Origin: Malaciobacter halophilus
Lineage (GTDB): Bacteria; Campylobacterota; Campylobacteria; Campylobacterales; Arcobacteraceae
Length of the DNA stretch: 64,000 nucleotides
Reading direction: 5' to 3'
Assembly: GCF_002837275.1 (NCBI RefSeq)
Contig: NZ_NXIF01000027.1
Location: 62,001-126,000, forward strand
Shown here: positions 26,929-36,765 of the stretch, piece after piece
Numbering within the stretch: position 1 is the stretch's first letter
Layout: every line of letters begins with the position of its first letter
The notes under the pieces: model-generated
Told to the model about the DNA's origin: nothing
The model's database searches: none
Seen by the model: only the letters and a program-made list of their open reading frames with translations
Translations under genes and position numbers: made by a program

Positions 26929-27948
26929 ATGGAATTTAGATATATAGGAAATAGTGGATTAAGAGTTACTCCAATTTGTTTAGGAACTATGACATTTGGA
27001 AGTACTACTACTAAAGAAGAAGCATTTAAAATAATGGATAAAGCATATGATTTAGGAATTAACTTTTTTGATACAGCAGAGCTTTATCCTGTTCCTCCTA
27101 ATGCAAAGGATGCAGGAATTACTGAAGAGATAGTAGGTCAATGGCTAAAAACAAAACCAAGAGACTCTATAATCTTAGCAACAAAAGTAGCAGGAGCTGC
27201 TTCTGGATGGTTTGTTCCTCCTATTAGACATGGACTTACAGCAATTGATTCTTTTCATATAAAAAGAGCAGTTGAAAAGAGTTTAAAAAAATTAGATACA
27301 GATTATATAGACCTTTATCAAATGCATTGGCCAGATACAGTTGTACCAATTGAAGAGTCTTTAAAAGCTTTTGATGAACTTGTAAAAGAAGGGAAGGTTA
27401 GATATATTGGTACTTCAAATGATAGTGCTTATGGACTTACAAAAGCAAATGAAATTTCAAAACATAAAAACTTAACAAGATACCAATCAATTCAAAATAA
27501 TTTTTCATTATTAAATCCAAGATTTTTAGATGAGTTAGCAAATGTATGTAAAAAAGAGAATATTTCATTGCTTCCTTATTCCCCAATTGCAGGAGGAGTT
27601 TTGGCAGGAAAATATAACAGTGGACTTTTCCCTGATGATGCTAGATTTGGAATTTATATGAAAAATAAGAGTTCTAGAGTACAAGCTATGGCAAAGAGAT
27701 TTGTAAATGAAAAAACAATTGAAGCCACAAAAAAATATGTAACTTTAGCTAAAGAATATGGTATTTCACCAGTAACTTTAGCAGTTTCATACTCTAAACA
27801 TTTTGATTTTGTTGCTTCAACTATTATTGGAGCAAGAAAAGTTGAACAATTAGATGATTCTTTAAAAGCTTTAAACTTTAAAATTGATGATGAGTTATTT
27901 AGACAAATACAGAAGATACAAAAAGAGATTTTATATCCTATGGGATAA
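26929..27948 (+). CDS. Aldo/keto reductase, Tas-like
   Basis: NADPH-dependent reductase of aldehydes or ketones, cytoplasmic. The (beta/alpha)8 barrel shows the catalytic tetrad segments: Asp and Tyr in FFDTAELYP (about 46-54), Lys in ILATKVAG (about 85) and His in YQMHWPD (about 120). Cofactor-binding TIIGARKVEQLDDSLKAL lies near 300. The wording DTAELYPVPP and the 339-aa length fit the Tas/YajO subgroup. The physiological substrate is unknown. Confidence 0.92.
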   Translation: MEFRYIGNSGLRVTPICLGTMTFGSTTTKEEAFKIMDKAYDLGINFFDTAELYPVPPNAKDAGITEEIVGQWLKTKPRDSIILATKVAGAASGWFVPPIRHGLTAIDSFHIKRAVEKSLKKLDTDYIDLYQMHWPDTVVPIEESLKAFDELVKEGKVRYIGTSNDSAYGLTKANEISKHKNLTRYQSIQNNFSLLNPRFLDELANVCKKENISLLPYSPIAGGVLAGKYNSGLFPDDARFGIYMKNKSSRVQAMAKRFVNEKTIEATKKYVTLAKEYGISPVTLAVSYSKHFDFVASTIIGARKVEQLDDSLKALNFKIDDELFRQIQKIQKEILYPMG

Positions 27949-27964
27949 TTAAGTAAGGAATTGG

Positions 27965-28963
27965 ATGGAACTATTTTTTTTCTTTTTTCTTTTTGCTTTG
28001 TTAATAATGCAATACATAAGTCTTTTGACAAGATTTAGAGTATTTAGAATTTCAAGAAAGGTATTTGATAAAAAGTTGAAAATTGAACAAATAAAACTTC
28101 ATTTTTCTACTTTTCCACTTTTTCCTATACCAGATGGAAATAAGTTTGTTACCTTACTTGATTTAAATGACAATGAATACTTCTCTTTTTTAGTTGAAAC
28201 AAATGATGATGAACAAGAATTAGTAAAAAAGATTGCAAAATCTAGAGATAAAAAGAACATATTAGTAAAAGAGTCTAAAGAGTTTTACTCTTTACTTAAT
28301 AAAAATATAAAAGATGATTTTTTTGTAAATTTAAAAGTTGCAGACTTGCCAAGAAGCTTAAATAAGGGAATAGATAAAGAGGTTATTGTATTTGTTGATG
28401 AAAATTTGCTTCAAGAAACAAAACTTTGTATTAGTTTTGAGTTTATAAAATATTTTGTTAGATATTATGATGATGTAATGTTTAAATTTTACTCAAATTC
28501 TTATAAAAAGAGTTTTGATTTTATTATCCAAAAAGGTTATCTTGGTGCATATGAAAAGATTGATTCACTTATTATGGACTCAAATGAAGTATATACAAAT
28601 AAATTAAGTGAACACTTATACAGTATTAAGAACAAAAAGTATAATTACTACAATAAAATATTTGATAAAAATGAAAAATTGAGTGCTTATCAAAATTTAA
28701 GAAAAACTATTTATAACGAAAGTTTCAAGAAAAACTACTTTTTAAATGAAGAGGATATTTATTTAGAAGTAGGAGAAGATTTAAGACAAATTGTTAAAAA
28801 ACAGTTTCAAGTGACTTTATTTAGGGATAAGGCATTTGAGTTAGAAACTTTTCTTACAAAAGAGAAAGATAGTTTTATTTTAGAAAGTTATATTCCAGAA
28901 GATGACTCAAAGATTAAAAGAATTACTTTTAACTTTAAACAGAAAAGTTTTAGTGTGGAATAG
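27965..28963 (+). CDS. Hypothetical 332-aa membrane-anchored protein
   Basis: No family was recognised. A strongly hydrophobic N-terminal helix (about 2-23) is followed by a charged, mostly soluble region, probably cytoplasmic given the RFRVFRISRK after the helix. The middle has a beta-rich segment (FPLFPIPDGNKFVTLLDL) and the rest is rich in Lys, Asp and Tyr. It starts 16 bp after the aldo/keto reductase, so it may share its transcript, and is followed by a strong hairpin at 28979. Confidence 0.75.
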   Translation: MELFFFFFLFALLIMQYISLLTRFRVFRISRKVFDKKLKIEQIKLHFSTFPLFPIPDGNKFVTLLDLNDNEYFSFLVETNDDEQELVKKIAKSRDKKNILVKESKEFYSLLNKNIKDDFFVNLKVADLPRSLNKGIDKEVIVFVDENLLQETKLCISFEFIKYFVRYYDDVMFKFYSNSYKKSFDFIIQKGYLGAYEKIDSLIMDSNEVYTNKLSEHLYSIKNKKYNYYNKIFDKNEKLSAYQNLRKTIYNESFKKNYFLNEEDIYLEVGEDLRQIVKKQFQVTLFRDKAFELETFLTKEKDSFILESYIPEDDSKIKRITFNFKQKSFSVE

Positions 28964-28978
28964 ATTTTAAAACTATTT

Positions 28979-29011
28979 AATTAAACAAAAAATTAATTTT
29001 TTTGTTTAATT
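28979..29011 (+). terminator. Hairpin after the 332-aa gene
   Basis: A perfect 13-bp AT-rich stem (AATTAAACAAAAA with TTTTTGTTTAATT) with a 7-base loop. The T-rich 3' arm could act as a terminator, although the tract after the stem is weak. Confidence 0.5.
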
Positions 29012-29129
29012 TTAAACTTATATTAATTATTAAAAACTATAATAAATAACAAAAAAGTAACAAAAAAATCAATAGTTTTTTTAACTTTTTTATACATACT
29101 TTCAAAATGTAATTTATTCTAGGATATTA

Positions 29130-31034
29130 ATGACTGAAAATAAAGCTGAAAAAAAACTATTATTACTTGTAAAATATGCAATGCCTCTTGTAACAATTTT
29201 TGTTTCATTGATTTTTACAGTATTTATAATAGTAAATAATTTTGAAGAGTTCAAAAATGACTCTAAAAATTTAAAAGCAGAATATATAAAAACTCAAAAA
29301 GTGTTAATGAAAAGTGAAGTTCAAAGAGTTTATGATTGGCTGCAAAAAGCACAAAATAGTATTCGTCCAACAATTAAAAAAAATATTAAAAATAGAATAT
29401 ATGAAGCTTATGAAGTTGCAATTAATATCTATAATGAGAATAAACATAAAAAGAGTAATAAACAAATAATTAAACTTATAAGCGACTCATTAAGAGGAAT
29501 AAAGTTTAATAATAATAGGGGCTATTACTATATTTTTGATTTAAAAGGAAACTCTATATTGTACCCTCCTAATAGAGAACTAGAGAGTAATAACTATTTA
29601 GAGTATAAAGACCCTAATGGCTTTAAAATAGTAAAAGAATCAATACAAATTGCTAAAAATAAAAAAGAGGGATATTTAGAGTTTTTATGGAAAAAACCTA
29701 ATAATAAAAAACAGTATTATAAAAAACTTTCATATATTAAAGTTATTGATGAACTTGGTATATATATAGGAACAGGTGAGTATATAAAAGATTTTGAAGA
29801 TACTATTAGAAAAAAAAGTATTGAGAGTTTACAAAATTTAAGATATGGTCTTAATAGTTTTGTTTTTTTAGTTTCATATGATGGAGTATATTTATCTCAC
29901 TTAAAAAGTGACTATGTAGGATTAAACAGAATTGATTTAAAAGATGAAAATGGTATTTTTATAACAAAAGAGATAATAAAAACTGCAAAAAAAGGTGATG
30001 GTTTTACAAGCTATATCTCTACTATTATGCCAGAAACTAATAAACCAGCAAAGAAGACTACATATGTAAAAGGTTTTGATAAATGGCAAATAGCTATTGC
30101 TTCAGGTTTTTATAATAAAAAAATTGATGAAAAGATAGAACAAAAAGAAAAAAGTTTAAATAAAAGAAATAGTGAATATATTTTGAAAATAGTTTTTATT
30201 TCTATAATTATTACTATTTTTTTATTTGGATTATCTCTTTATGTTTCATACTATTTAGAAAAATATTTTTTAAAATATAGAAAAAAAATATTTGAAGAGA
30301 TGGAGAAAAATAAGAAAAAAGATTTGCTTCTTGCTCATCAAACAAAAATGGTTGCAATGGGTGAAATGCTTGAAAATATTGCCCATCAATGGAGACAACC
30401 ATTATCTATTATTACTACAAGTGCAAGTGGAATGCAGTTAAACAAAGAGATGGGGATTTTAACAGATGAAAATCAAAAAGAGTCAATAGATATTATTATT
30501 TCAAATGCTAAACACCTTTCTCAAACAATAGATGATTTTAGGGATTTTTTAAGTAGTAAGAAAAGTACAAAGCTTTTTGAGATTCAAACTGTATATGAAA
30601 AGACTTTAAAATTAATAAGTTCAAAATTAAAATCAAATGAGATTACCATAGATGCAAATATTGAAAATATTAAAATTGATGCATATGAAAATGAGTTAAT
30701 ACAAGTACTTATGAATCTATTTAATAATAGTTTTGATGCATTTAAAATAAAACAGATAAAAGATAGAAAAATTACATTTAATGTATTTAAAAAAGCTGAA
30801 AATGTAATCATAGAGTTTAGTGATAATGCAGGGGGAATCCCAGAAGATTTGATAAATAGGATATTTGAACCATATTTTACAACAAAACACAAATTTAATG
30901 GTACAGGAATTGGACTATATATGTGTCAGCAGATAATAAATAAACAATTTAATGGAGAAATTAAAGTAAAAAATTTAAAAGATGAAGTAAAAGTGTTAGG
31001 TGTAAAATTTATAATAAAAATACCAATTAATTAA
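29130..31034 (+). CDS. Sensor histidine kinase with periplasmic Cache domains
   Basis: A 634-aa membrane kinase. TM1 is at about 15-36. The periplasmic sensor (about 40-345) holds two Cache-like repeats, with GYYYIFDLKGNSILYPP and GIYIGTGEYI in the first and FVFLVSYDGVYLSH in the second. TM2 is at about 350-372, then a short coil, the phospho-acceptor site NIAHQWRQPLS (about 415-425) and the ATPase domain with NNSFDAF, DNAGGIP and GTGIGLYM. Cache domains usually bind small acids or amino acids. There is no response regulator next to it. Confidence 0.92.
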   Translation: MTENKAEKKLLLLVKYAMPLVTIFVSLIFTVFIIVNNFEEFKNDSKNLKAEYIKTQKVLMKSEVQRVYDWLQKAQNSIRPTIKKNIKNRIYEAYEVAINIYNENKHKKSNKQIIKLISDSLRGIKFNNNRGYYYIFDLKGNSILYPPNRELESNNYLEYKDPNGFKIVKESIQIAKNKKEGYLEFLWKKPNNKKQYYKKLSYIKVIDELGIYIGTGEYIKDFEDTIRKKSIESLQNLRYGLNSFVFLVSYDGVYLSHLKSDYVGLNRIDLKDENGIFITKEIIKTAKKGDGFTSYISTIMPETNKPAKKTTYVKGFDKWQIAIASGFYNKKIDEKIEQKEKSLNKRNSEYILKIVFISIIITIFLFGLSLYVSYYLEKYFLKYRKKIFEEMEKNKKKDLLLAHQTKMVAMGEMLENIAHQWRQPLSIITTSASGMQLNKEMGILTDENQKESIDIIISNAKHLSQTIDDFRDFLSSKKSTKLFEIQTVYEKTLKLISSKLKSNEITIDANIENIKIDAYENELIQVLMNLFNNSFDAFKIKQIKDRKITFNVFKKAENVIIEFSDNAGGIPEDLINRIFEPYFTTKHKFNGTGIGLYMCQQIINKQFNGEIKVKNLKDEVKVLGVKFIIKIPIN

Positions 31035-31068
31035 AAATATCATAATTAAATAATTAACAAAAGTTAAG

Positions 31069-31074
31069 TATAAT
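31069..31074 (+). promoter_or_regulatory. Probable -10 box of the ybgC operon
   Basis: TATAAT lies 22 bp before the ybgC ATG, with AAGGG (31086-31090) as ribosome binding site. This suggests a promoter inside the gap after the Cache kinase, driving ybgC, the second kinase and the PLD-like gene. Confidence 0.55.
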
Positions 31075-31096
31075 TGCTTATTATTAAGGGAATGGG

Positions 31097-31468
31097 ATGA
31101 AAATTAGAGTCTATTATGAAGATACTGATGTAGGTGGTGTAGTATATTATGCAAACTATTTAAAGTTTTGTGAAAGAGCAAGAAGTGAGCTTTTTTTTAA
31201 AAAAGGTTTGACTCCTCACATAAGTGATATGGAATTCTTTGTTGTAAAAGAAGTAGATGCAAAATATATAAAACCTGCAAAATTTGGTGATTTACTTGAC
31301 GTATCTGCAAAACTTGAATCAAAAAAAAGTGCTTCTTTAATTATGCATCAAGAAGTAAGAAGAGAAAATGAACTTCTTTTTACAGCTAGATTTAAATTAG
31401 CATATTTAAAAGAGTTTAAACCAGCAAAGATTCCACAAGAACTTTTTGAAGTATTTTTAAATGATTAA
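31097..31468 (+). CDS. ybgC: Acyl-CoA thioesterase, YbgC family
   Basis: A hotdog-fold thioesterase of 123 aa that hydrolyses short- or medium-chain acyl-CoA or acyl-ACP. The start RVYYEDTDVGGVVYYANYL (about 4-22) contains the catalytic Asp in the classic YbgC arrangement, followed by FCERARSELF. In many bacteria ybgC belongs to the tol-pal cluster, but here it lies between two sensor kinases and overlaps the second by 8 bp, so the usual context is missing. Confidence 0.93.
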   Translation: MKIRVYYEDTDVGGVVYYANYLKFCERARSELFFKKGLTPHISDMEFFVVKEVDAKYIKPAKFGDLLDVSAKLESKKSASLIMHQEVRRENELLFTARFKLAYLKEFKPAKIPQELFEVFLND

Positions 31469-33638
31469 AAAACTATTATTACTTTTTTTTGTTTGTAACT
31501 CTTTTTTATATTCAAAAAATATTTTAATACTAAACTCATATCATCCATCATTTTCATGGACAAAAAAGCAAGTTGATGGAATAGTTAACACTTTAACCTC
31601 CTCAAAAAAAGATATAGATATCTATATAGAGTATATGGATACTAAAAGAAATAATCCTACATTAATGTATAAATATAAATTTTTAACTCTTTTAAAATAT
31701 AAATACATAAACAAAAAGATTGATTTAGTAATCTCTACTGATGATACAGCCTTAAACTTTTTAAAAATGTTTAGAGATAAAATATTTACAGATAGTAAGA
31801 TTGTTTTTAGTGGAGTAAATAATTTAAATATATTAGAGGACTACACTAAAAATGATATTACAGGTGTTTTTGAGAGAATGACACCTATTGTTAATTATGA
31901 ACTTGCAAAGAAAATTAATCCTAATTTAAAAAAACTTTATTTAATAGGAGATGATTCTGTAACTTTTGAAGTGCTTAAAAAGCTTGTATTAAAAGAGTTA
32001 GACAGAACAAAAATTGATTATGAGTTTTTAAGTTATAAAAGTATTGATAAACTTACTTCACGATTAAAACAGCTTGATGATGACTCTATGGCAATGCTTA
32101 TTATGACTGCTAGATATGTGGATAAAAACAATAATCCAATCTCAATGGAAAGTGCTTTAAAAAAAATTAGCGACGCTTATAAAAAACCTATAATCTCTAC
32201 TGCAAAAGTTTTTAATAGGGGTGGAAAAATTATAGGTGGTTATGTAGTTGATGGAAATAGACAAGGTGTTTTAGCAGCAAAATTAGCCCTAAGAGTTCTT
32301 GAAAATCCCACTTTAAATATAAAACCTATATTAAATGGTACAAATTCATATGTTTTTGATTACAATGCATTAAGATTTTTTGGTATTGATATAAAAAAAC
32401 ATTTACCCTCTTTAAGTATAGATATTGCAAATAAACCAATTTCATTTTTTGAACATTTTAAACAAACTATTATCATAATTTTTATTATTGCTTTGTCTTT
32501 AATTGTAATACTTTTAATTTCATTATTTTATAACTTTAGATTAAAAAAAGTAAATAAAAGATTAGAAGAGTCTAATAAAAATATTCAAATATTTATTGAT
32601 AATATTTTAGAAGGTATTATTATCTCAAAAGATAGTATTTGTATAGATTTAAATAAAGAAGCAGTAAAACTTTTAGGCTATAAGAAAAAAAATGAATTAA
32701 TAAATAAAAACATATTAGAGTTTTTACCTAAAAATCAACATGATTTTTTAAATAGTGAAAATGCAGGAGAAGCGGTATTTATAAAGAAAAATAAAGAACG
32801 AATAAATGTATTAGCAATGAATAAAGAAGTTACTTTTGAAGATATGAAAGTAAATGTAACTTCTTTTGTAGATTTAACTCATTCAAAAAAGAGGGAAAAA
32901 GTACTTTTTGAACAAAGTAAATTGGCATCTATGGGAGAGATGATAGGAAATATTGCTCATCAATGGAGACAACCCTTATCTGCTATTTCAACATCTGCTT
33001 CTGGTTTAAAACTTCAATATGAAGTAAAAGTTATGGATGATGAGATGTTTCATAAGTCAATAGATAATATTTTAAAAAGTACTAACTATTTATCAAACAC
33101 TATTGATGATTTTAAAAACTATATTAAAGGAGATAAGGTTGTAACAAAATTTGATGTTTCACATGCAATAGATAACAGTATTGAATTATTAAGTGCAACT
33201 TTTAAGAATCATGGAATAAATATTGTTAAAAACTTTGATAAGATTGAAATTTATAGTTGTTTTAATGAATTGATTCAAGTTTTGATAAATATTTTAAATA
33301 ATTCAAAAGATGCTTTAAATAAAAATTGTAAAGATGAAAAAGTAATTTTTATTACTATAAAAGATGAAAAAGATACAGTAATTATTGAAATAACTGATAA
33401 TGCACTAGGAGCAAAAGATAAAATACTCCCAAAAATATTTGAACCATATTTTACAACAAAAAGTCAATCACAAGGAACAGGTTTGGGGCTTTATATGAGC
33501 CATAATATAGTAACTGAGAGTTTAAAAGGAACTATTTTTGCATCAAACAAAGAGTTTATTTATAATTCAAAAGATGCAAAAGGTTTATGTATGCAAATTA
33601 CACTGCCAAAATATATTGAAATAAAGGATGAAAATTAA
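31461..33638 (+). CDS. Hybrid sensor: ABC-substrate-binding-like domain, PAS, histidine kinase
   Basis: A 725-aa kinase. After a signal peptide (about 1-18) the periplasmic part (about 20-320) has the ABC_sub_bind-like fold, starting ILILNSYHPSFSWTKKQVDG and including VFSGVNN and GGYVVDGNRQG. TM is at about 333-356. A PAS-like domain follows (about 375-470), then NIAHQWRQPLS (about 493-503) and the ATPase motifs NNSKDAL, DNALGAKD and GTGLGLYMSHN. It overlaps ybgC and is followed with 1-bp overlap by the PLD-like gene. The ligand and response regulator are unknown. Confidence 0.9.
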   Translation: MIKKLLLLFFVCNSFLYSKNILILNSYHPSFSWTKKQVDGIVNTLTSSKKDIDIYIEYMDTKRNNPTLMYKYKFLTLLKYKYINKKIDLVISTDDTALNFLKMFRDKIFTDSKIVFSGVNNLNILEDYTKNDITGVFERMTPIVNYELAKKINPNLKKLYLIGDDSVTFEVLKKLVLKELDRTKIDYEFLSYKSIDKLTSRLKQLDDDSMAMLIMTARYVDKNNNPISMESALKKISDAYKKPIISTAKVFNRGGKIIGGYVVDGNRQGVLAAKLALRVLENPTLNIKPILNGTNSYVFDYNALRFFGIDIKKHLPSLSIDIANKPISFFEHFKQTIIIIFIIALSLIVILLISLFYNFRLKKVNKRLEESNKNIQIFIDNILEGIIISKDSICIDLNKEAVKLLGYKKKNELINKNILEFLPKNQHDFLNSENAGEAVFIKKNKERINVLAMNKEVTFEDMKVNVTSFVDLTHSKKREKVLFEQSKLASMGEMIGNIAHQWRQPLSAISTSASGLKLQYEVKVMDDEMFHKSIDNILKSTNYLSNTIDDFKNYIKGDKVVTKFDVSHAIDNSIELLSATFKNHGINIVKNFDKIEIYSCFNELIQVLINILNNSKDALNKNCKDEKVIFITIKDEKDTVIIEITDNALGAKDKILPKIFEPYFTTKSQSQGTGLGLYMSHNIVTESLKGTIFASNKEFIYNSKDAKGLCMQITLPKYIEIKDEN

Positions 33639-34123
33639 TGAAAAAAATAGTTTTTTGTTTAATGCTATTTTTAACGACTATTTATGCTCATGATGAGCTT
33701 TATTATTTACCTAAAGAGTCAGATAATGCTATTAAAAGAGTTGAAGAATTGATAAATAATAGTAAAAATTCTATTGATTTAGCAATGTATAATTTTACAT
33801 ATAAAAGATTTGCAAAACTTCTTAAAAAAAGTGCTCAAAGAGGTGTTAGAGTAACAGTAGTTTTAGATAAAAAGAAAGTTTTAAAAGAGAAAAAAACTCA
33901 ATATGATTATCTGATAAAAAATGGAATAGATGTAATTTTATTGGATACAAAACTTCATATGAAAATGGCAATATTTGATAAAAAAGAGGTTGTTTTTGGA
34001 AGTGCAAACTGGAAAAAAGAGTCTTTTAAAAATGATTATGAAATTCTTTATATTTCAAGAGATAAAGAAGTATTAGAAAGATTTAACTATATATTTAAAG
34101 AACTGCTAGAAGAGTATAAGTAA
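33638..34123 (+). CDS. Phospholipase D-like nuclease, exported (single HKD motif)
   Basis: A 161-aa protein with a signal peptide (about 1-17, ending IYAHD). One HxK motif is present, LHMKMAIFDKKEVVFGSANW (about 107-126), plus the supporting NSIDLAMYNF (about 43-52). This is the size and order of the Nuc-type endonucleases, which work as dimers with two such motifs. It is in the same operon as the preceding sensor kinase (TAATG overlap), so it may be co-expressed with it. Nuclease versus phospholipase activity cannot be told apart here. Confidence 0.87.
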   Translation: MKKIVFCLMLFLTTIYAHDELYYLPKESDNAIKRVEELINNSKNSIDLAMYNFTYKRFAKLLKKSAQRGVRVTVVLDKKKVLKEKKTQYDYLIKNGIDVILLDTKLHMKMAIFDKKEVVFGSANWKKESFKNDYEILYISRDKEVLERFNYIFKELLEEYK

Positions 34124-34133
34124 TTTATACTCT
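34111..34133. terminator. Terminator hairpin after the PLD-like gene
   Basis: AGAGTATAA pairs perfectly with TTATACTCT across a 5-base loop, overlapping the stop codon. The following T-tract is weak. Confidence 0.5.
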
Positions 34134-34198
34134 TTACTAATCTACAAGTACAAAAACAGTATTATTCAAAATAATTATCAATATAAAAAAGGATAGAT

Positions 34199-35455
34199 GT
34201 GTTAGAAATATTTGTAATTGCATATTGTTTATATTTTTTAGTAAATATATATACTTCATTTATGCAAGTAGGTTTTGTAAAAAAAGCAAAAAACATGCCA
34301 GCAATAATACTTGATGATAGTAAGTATCTTGAAGCTGGAAATTATAGTATAGAAAAACAGAAGCTTTCTATACTTTCAACATTTTATGATTTTGTGATTT
34401 TTATGCTTTGGATAGGTGTTGGATTAAAACTATTAGACTCTTTAATAGTAGTTGAGCAAGGTTGGTTAAAAGCAGTACTTTTTATTGATGCTTTTATTAT
34501 TATAAATTGGATACTATCTTTGCCTTTTGAATTATATACAACTTTTAAACTAGATAAAAAATATGGTTTTTCAAATATGACACCAAAACTATTTATTAAA
34601 GATACATTTAAAAGTTCAGTTCTTTTTTTAGTTTTTGGAAGTTTAATAATCGCAGCAGTTGCTTTAATTATCGAAACTCTTCCTTTATGGTGGATATGGG
34701 GATTTGTATTTATATTTGCAGTGATTATATTAATTAATATGATTTATCCTTTAGTAAGAGATAAAATGTTTGATAAGTTTGAGCCTTTAAAAGATAAAGA
34801 GCTTGAATCAAAAATTGAAAAACTTTTAGATGAAGTAGGGTTCAAAAGTAGTGGTGTTTTTTCTGTTGATGCAAGTAAAAGAGATAATAGATTAAATGCT
34901 TATTTTGGTGGGCTTGGAAGTACAAAAAGAGTGGTTTTATTTGATACATTAATTGAAAAATTAACACACAATGAACTATTAGCTGTATTAGGACATGAAT
35001 TAGGACATTTTAAAAATGGAGATATTTTAAAAAATATTGGAATTATGGGTGTAGTGATGTTTTTATTTTTCGCAATTTTTGGTAATTTAAGTGAAGAGTT
35101 ATTTTTAAAGCTTTCATTAAATAATGAACCATATGCAATAATAGCAGTATTTTTGCTTTTTTCTCCAATTTTATCATTTTTTCTAATGCCTTTAGTATCT
35201 TTAATCTCTAGACATAATGAGTATGCAGCAGATGAGTTTGGTTCAAACTTACAATCAAAAAGCGATTTAGTAAATGCTTTATTGAAACTTGCAAATGAGA
35301 ATAAATCTTTTCCTTTATCTCATCCTTTATATATCTTTTTTTATTATTCTCATCCACCCCTTGTAGAGAGATTTAAAGAGTTGGGTTATGATGTATATAA
35401 AGTAAATAATTCAGCTCAAGCTATGAAAGATGATTTTAGAATAGATTATGAGTAA
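34199..35455 (+). CDS. M48-family zinc metallopeptidase, Ste24-like
   Basis: Integral-membrane protease of 418 aa. The zinc site HELGHFKNGD lies near residue 266-275 and the third ligand is probably Glu in NEYAADEFG (near 341). Several membrane helices flank the domain, and an N-terminal Ste24-specific region precedes it. The start codon is GTG at 34199; the overlapping ATG at 34197 is out of frame. Bacterial Ste24 relatives work in membrane protein quality control; prenyl-CAAX substrates are not expected in bacteria. It overlaps rmuC by 8 bp. Confidence 0.92.
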   Translation: MLEIFVIAYCLYFLVNIYTSFMQVGFVKKAKNMPAIILDDSKYLEAGNYSIEKQKLSILSTFYDFVIFMLWIGVGLKLLDSLIVVEQGWLKAVLFIDAFIIINWILSLPFELYTTFKLDKKYGFSNMTPKLFIKDTFKSSVLFLVFGSLIIAAVALIIETLPLWWIWGFVFIFAVIILINMIYPLVRDKMFDKFEPLKDKELESKIEKLLDEVGFKSSGVFSVDASKRDNRLNAYFGGLGSTKRVVLFDTLIEKLTHNELLAVLGHELGHFKNGDILKNIGIMGVVMFLFFAIFGNLSEELFLKLSLNNEPYAIIAVFLLFSPILSFFLMPLVSLISRHNEYAADEFGSNLQSKSDLVNALLKLANENKSFPLSHPLYIFFYYSHPPLVERFKELGYDVYKVNNSAQAMKDDFRIDYE

Positions 35456-36701
35456 TGAAATTTATATTTACTATATAATAATAGCCTTTTTTATAGGTTT
35501 TTCACTCTCTGGCATCATATTTTACTTTTTATTTAAAGTAAAATATGATGCAAAGCTTCAAAATTTGACAAATGAAGCTAATATTAAACTTCAATCAATT
35601 AATGATAAATTAATTTCTCAAAAAGAGCTTTATGAACAAAAGCTTCAAAATAAACAAAGAGAATTTGAATTAAAACAAGATAGTTTTAAAGAAAAAATAG
35701 AACTATTAGAGTCTTCAAAAGTTAAGATGAAAGAGGAGTTTGAAAATCTTGCAAATAGAGTTTTTGAACAAAATAGTAAAAAATCAAATGAGAATATAAA
35801 TCAAGTTCTAACACCTTTAAAAGAGCAATTAAATAACTTTGGGAAAAGAGTAAATGATATTTATTCTGAAGAAACAAAACAAAGAAGTTATTTATTAAAT
35901 GAAATTAAAAATTTAAAAGAGCTAAATAATCAAATTTCCAATGATGCAGTTAATTTAACAAAGGCTTTAAAAGGTGATAATAAAATCCAAGGGGATTGGG
36001 GTGAACTTATTTTAGAAAAAGTTTTAGAGCAAAGCGGCTTAAGAGAGGGTATAGAGTACACAACACAAAGCTCTTTTTCAAATGAAGGGAAAAGATTAAG
36101 ACCTGATGTTATTGTTCATCTTCCTTTAAAAAAAGATATTGTTATAGATTCAAAAGTATCTTTAAACTCATATATTAATTATACACAAGCTGAAGATGAA
36201 CAAAATAGACAAAAAGCAATTAAAGAGTTAATCTCTTCTTTAAAAGCCCATATAAAAGGTTTAAGCGTTAAAAGATATGAGGATATTAAAGAGGTTAGAA
36301 CTTTAGATTTTGTATTGATGTTTATTCCTATTGAACCTGCTTTTTTATTAGCAGTTTCAAAAGATAATAATCTATTTAAACTAGCTTTTGAAAATAATAT
36401 TATGTTAGTTTCTCCTTCTACATTGTATGTATCTTTAAGAACTATTGAAAATATTTGGAAGATGGAGTATCAAAATCAAAATGCAGAACTAATATCAAAA
36501 AAAGCAGCTAATTTATATGATAAGTTTGCACTGTTTGTAAAAGATATTGAAGATATAGGAACTCATATAAAAAGGACATCAAACTCTTATGAAAATGCTT
36601 TAAATAAGTTATCAAAAGGGAAAGGAAATCTTTTAACTAGAAGCCAAGAGTTTATAGATTTAGGAGTAAAGCCTAATAAACAAATCAATTTAAAACAGTA
36701 G
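35448..36701 (+). CDS. rmuC: DNA recombination protein RmuC
   Basis: A membrane-anchored protein of 417 aa thought to limit DNA inversions at short repeats. The N-terminal helix (about 4-28) is followed by a long coiled coil (about 35-130). The RmuC nuclease-like core (about 175-350) contains GDWGELILEKVLEQSGLREG, RPDVIVHLP, VIDSKVSLNSY and VLMFIPIEPAFL. Asp and Lys in IDSKV resemble a PD-(D/E)xK site. It overlaps the protease gene and is followed by an MFS gene after 64 bp. Confidence 0.93.
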   Translation: MSNEIYIYYIIIAFFIGFSLSGIIFYFLFKVKYDAKLQNLTNEANIKLQSINDKLISQKELYEQKLQNKQREFELKQDSFKEKIELLESSKVKMKEEFENLANRVFEQNSKKSNENINQVLTPLKEQLNNFGKRVNDIYSEETKQRSYLLNEIKNLKELNNQISNDAVNLTKALKGDNKIQGDWGELILEKVLEQSGLREGIEYTTQSSFSNEGKRLRPDVIVHLPLKKDIVIDSKVSLNSYINYTQAEDEQNRQKAIKELISSLKAHIKGLSVKRYEDIKEVRTLDFVLMFIPIEPAFLLAVSKDNNLFKLAFENNIMLVSPSTLYVSLRTIENIWKMEYQNQNAELISKKAANLYDKFALFVKDIEDIGTHIKRTSNSYENALNKLSKGKGNLLTRSQEFIDLGVKPNKQINLKQ

Positions 36702-36765
36702 TAATTAAAGATAAATTTATTTATGTAGTGCTATGCTTGTGAATATTATATTGCAAGGATTGCTT

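Noticed and set aside
28979-29011. Long AT hairpin as a structured RNA
   Set aside because: A simple perfect stem right after a stop codon is best explained as a terminator.
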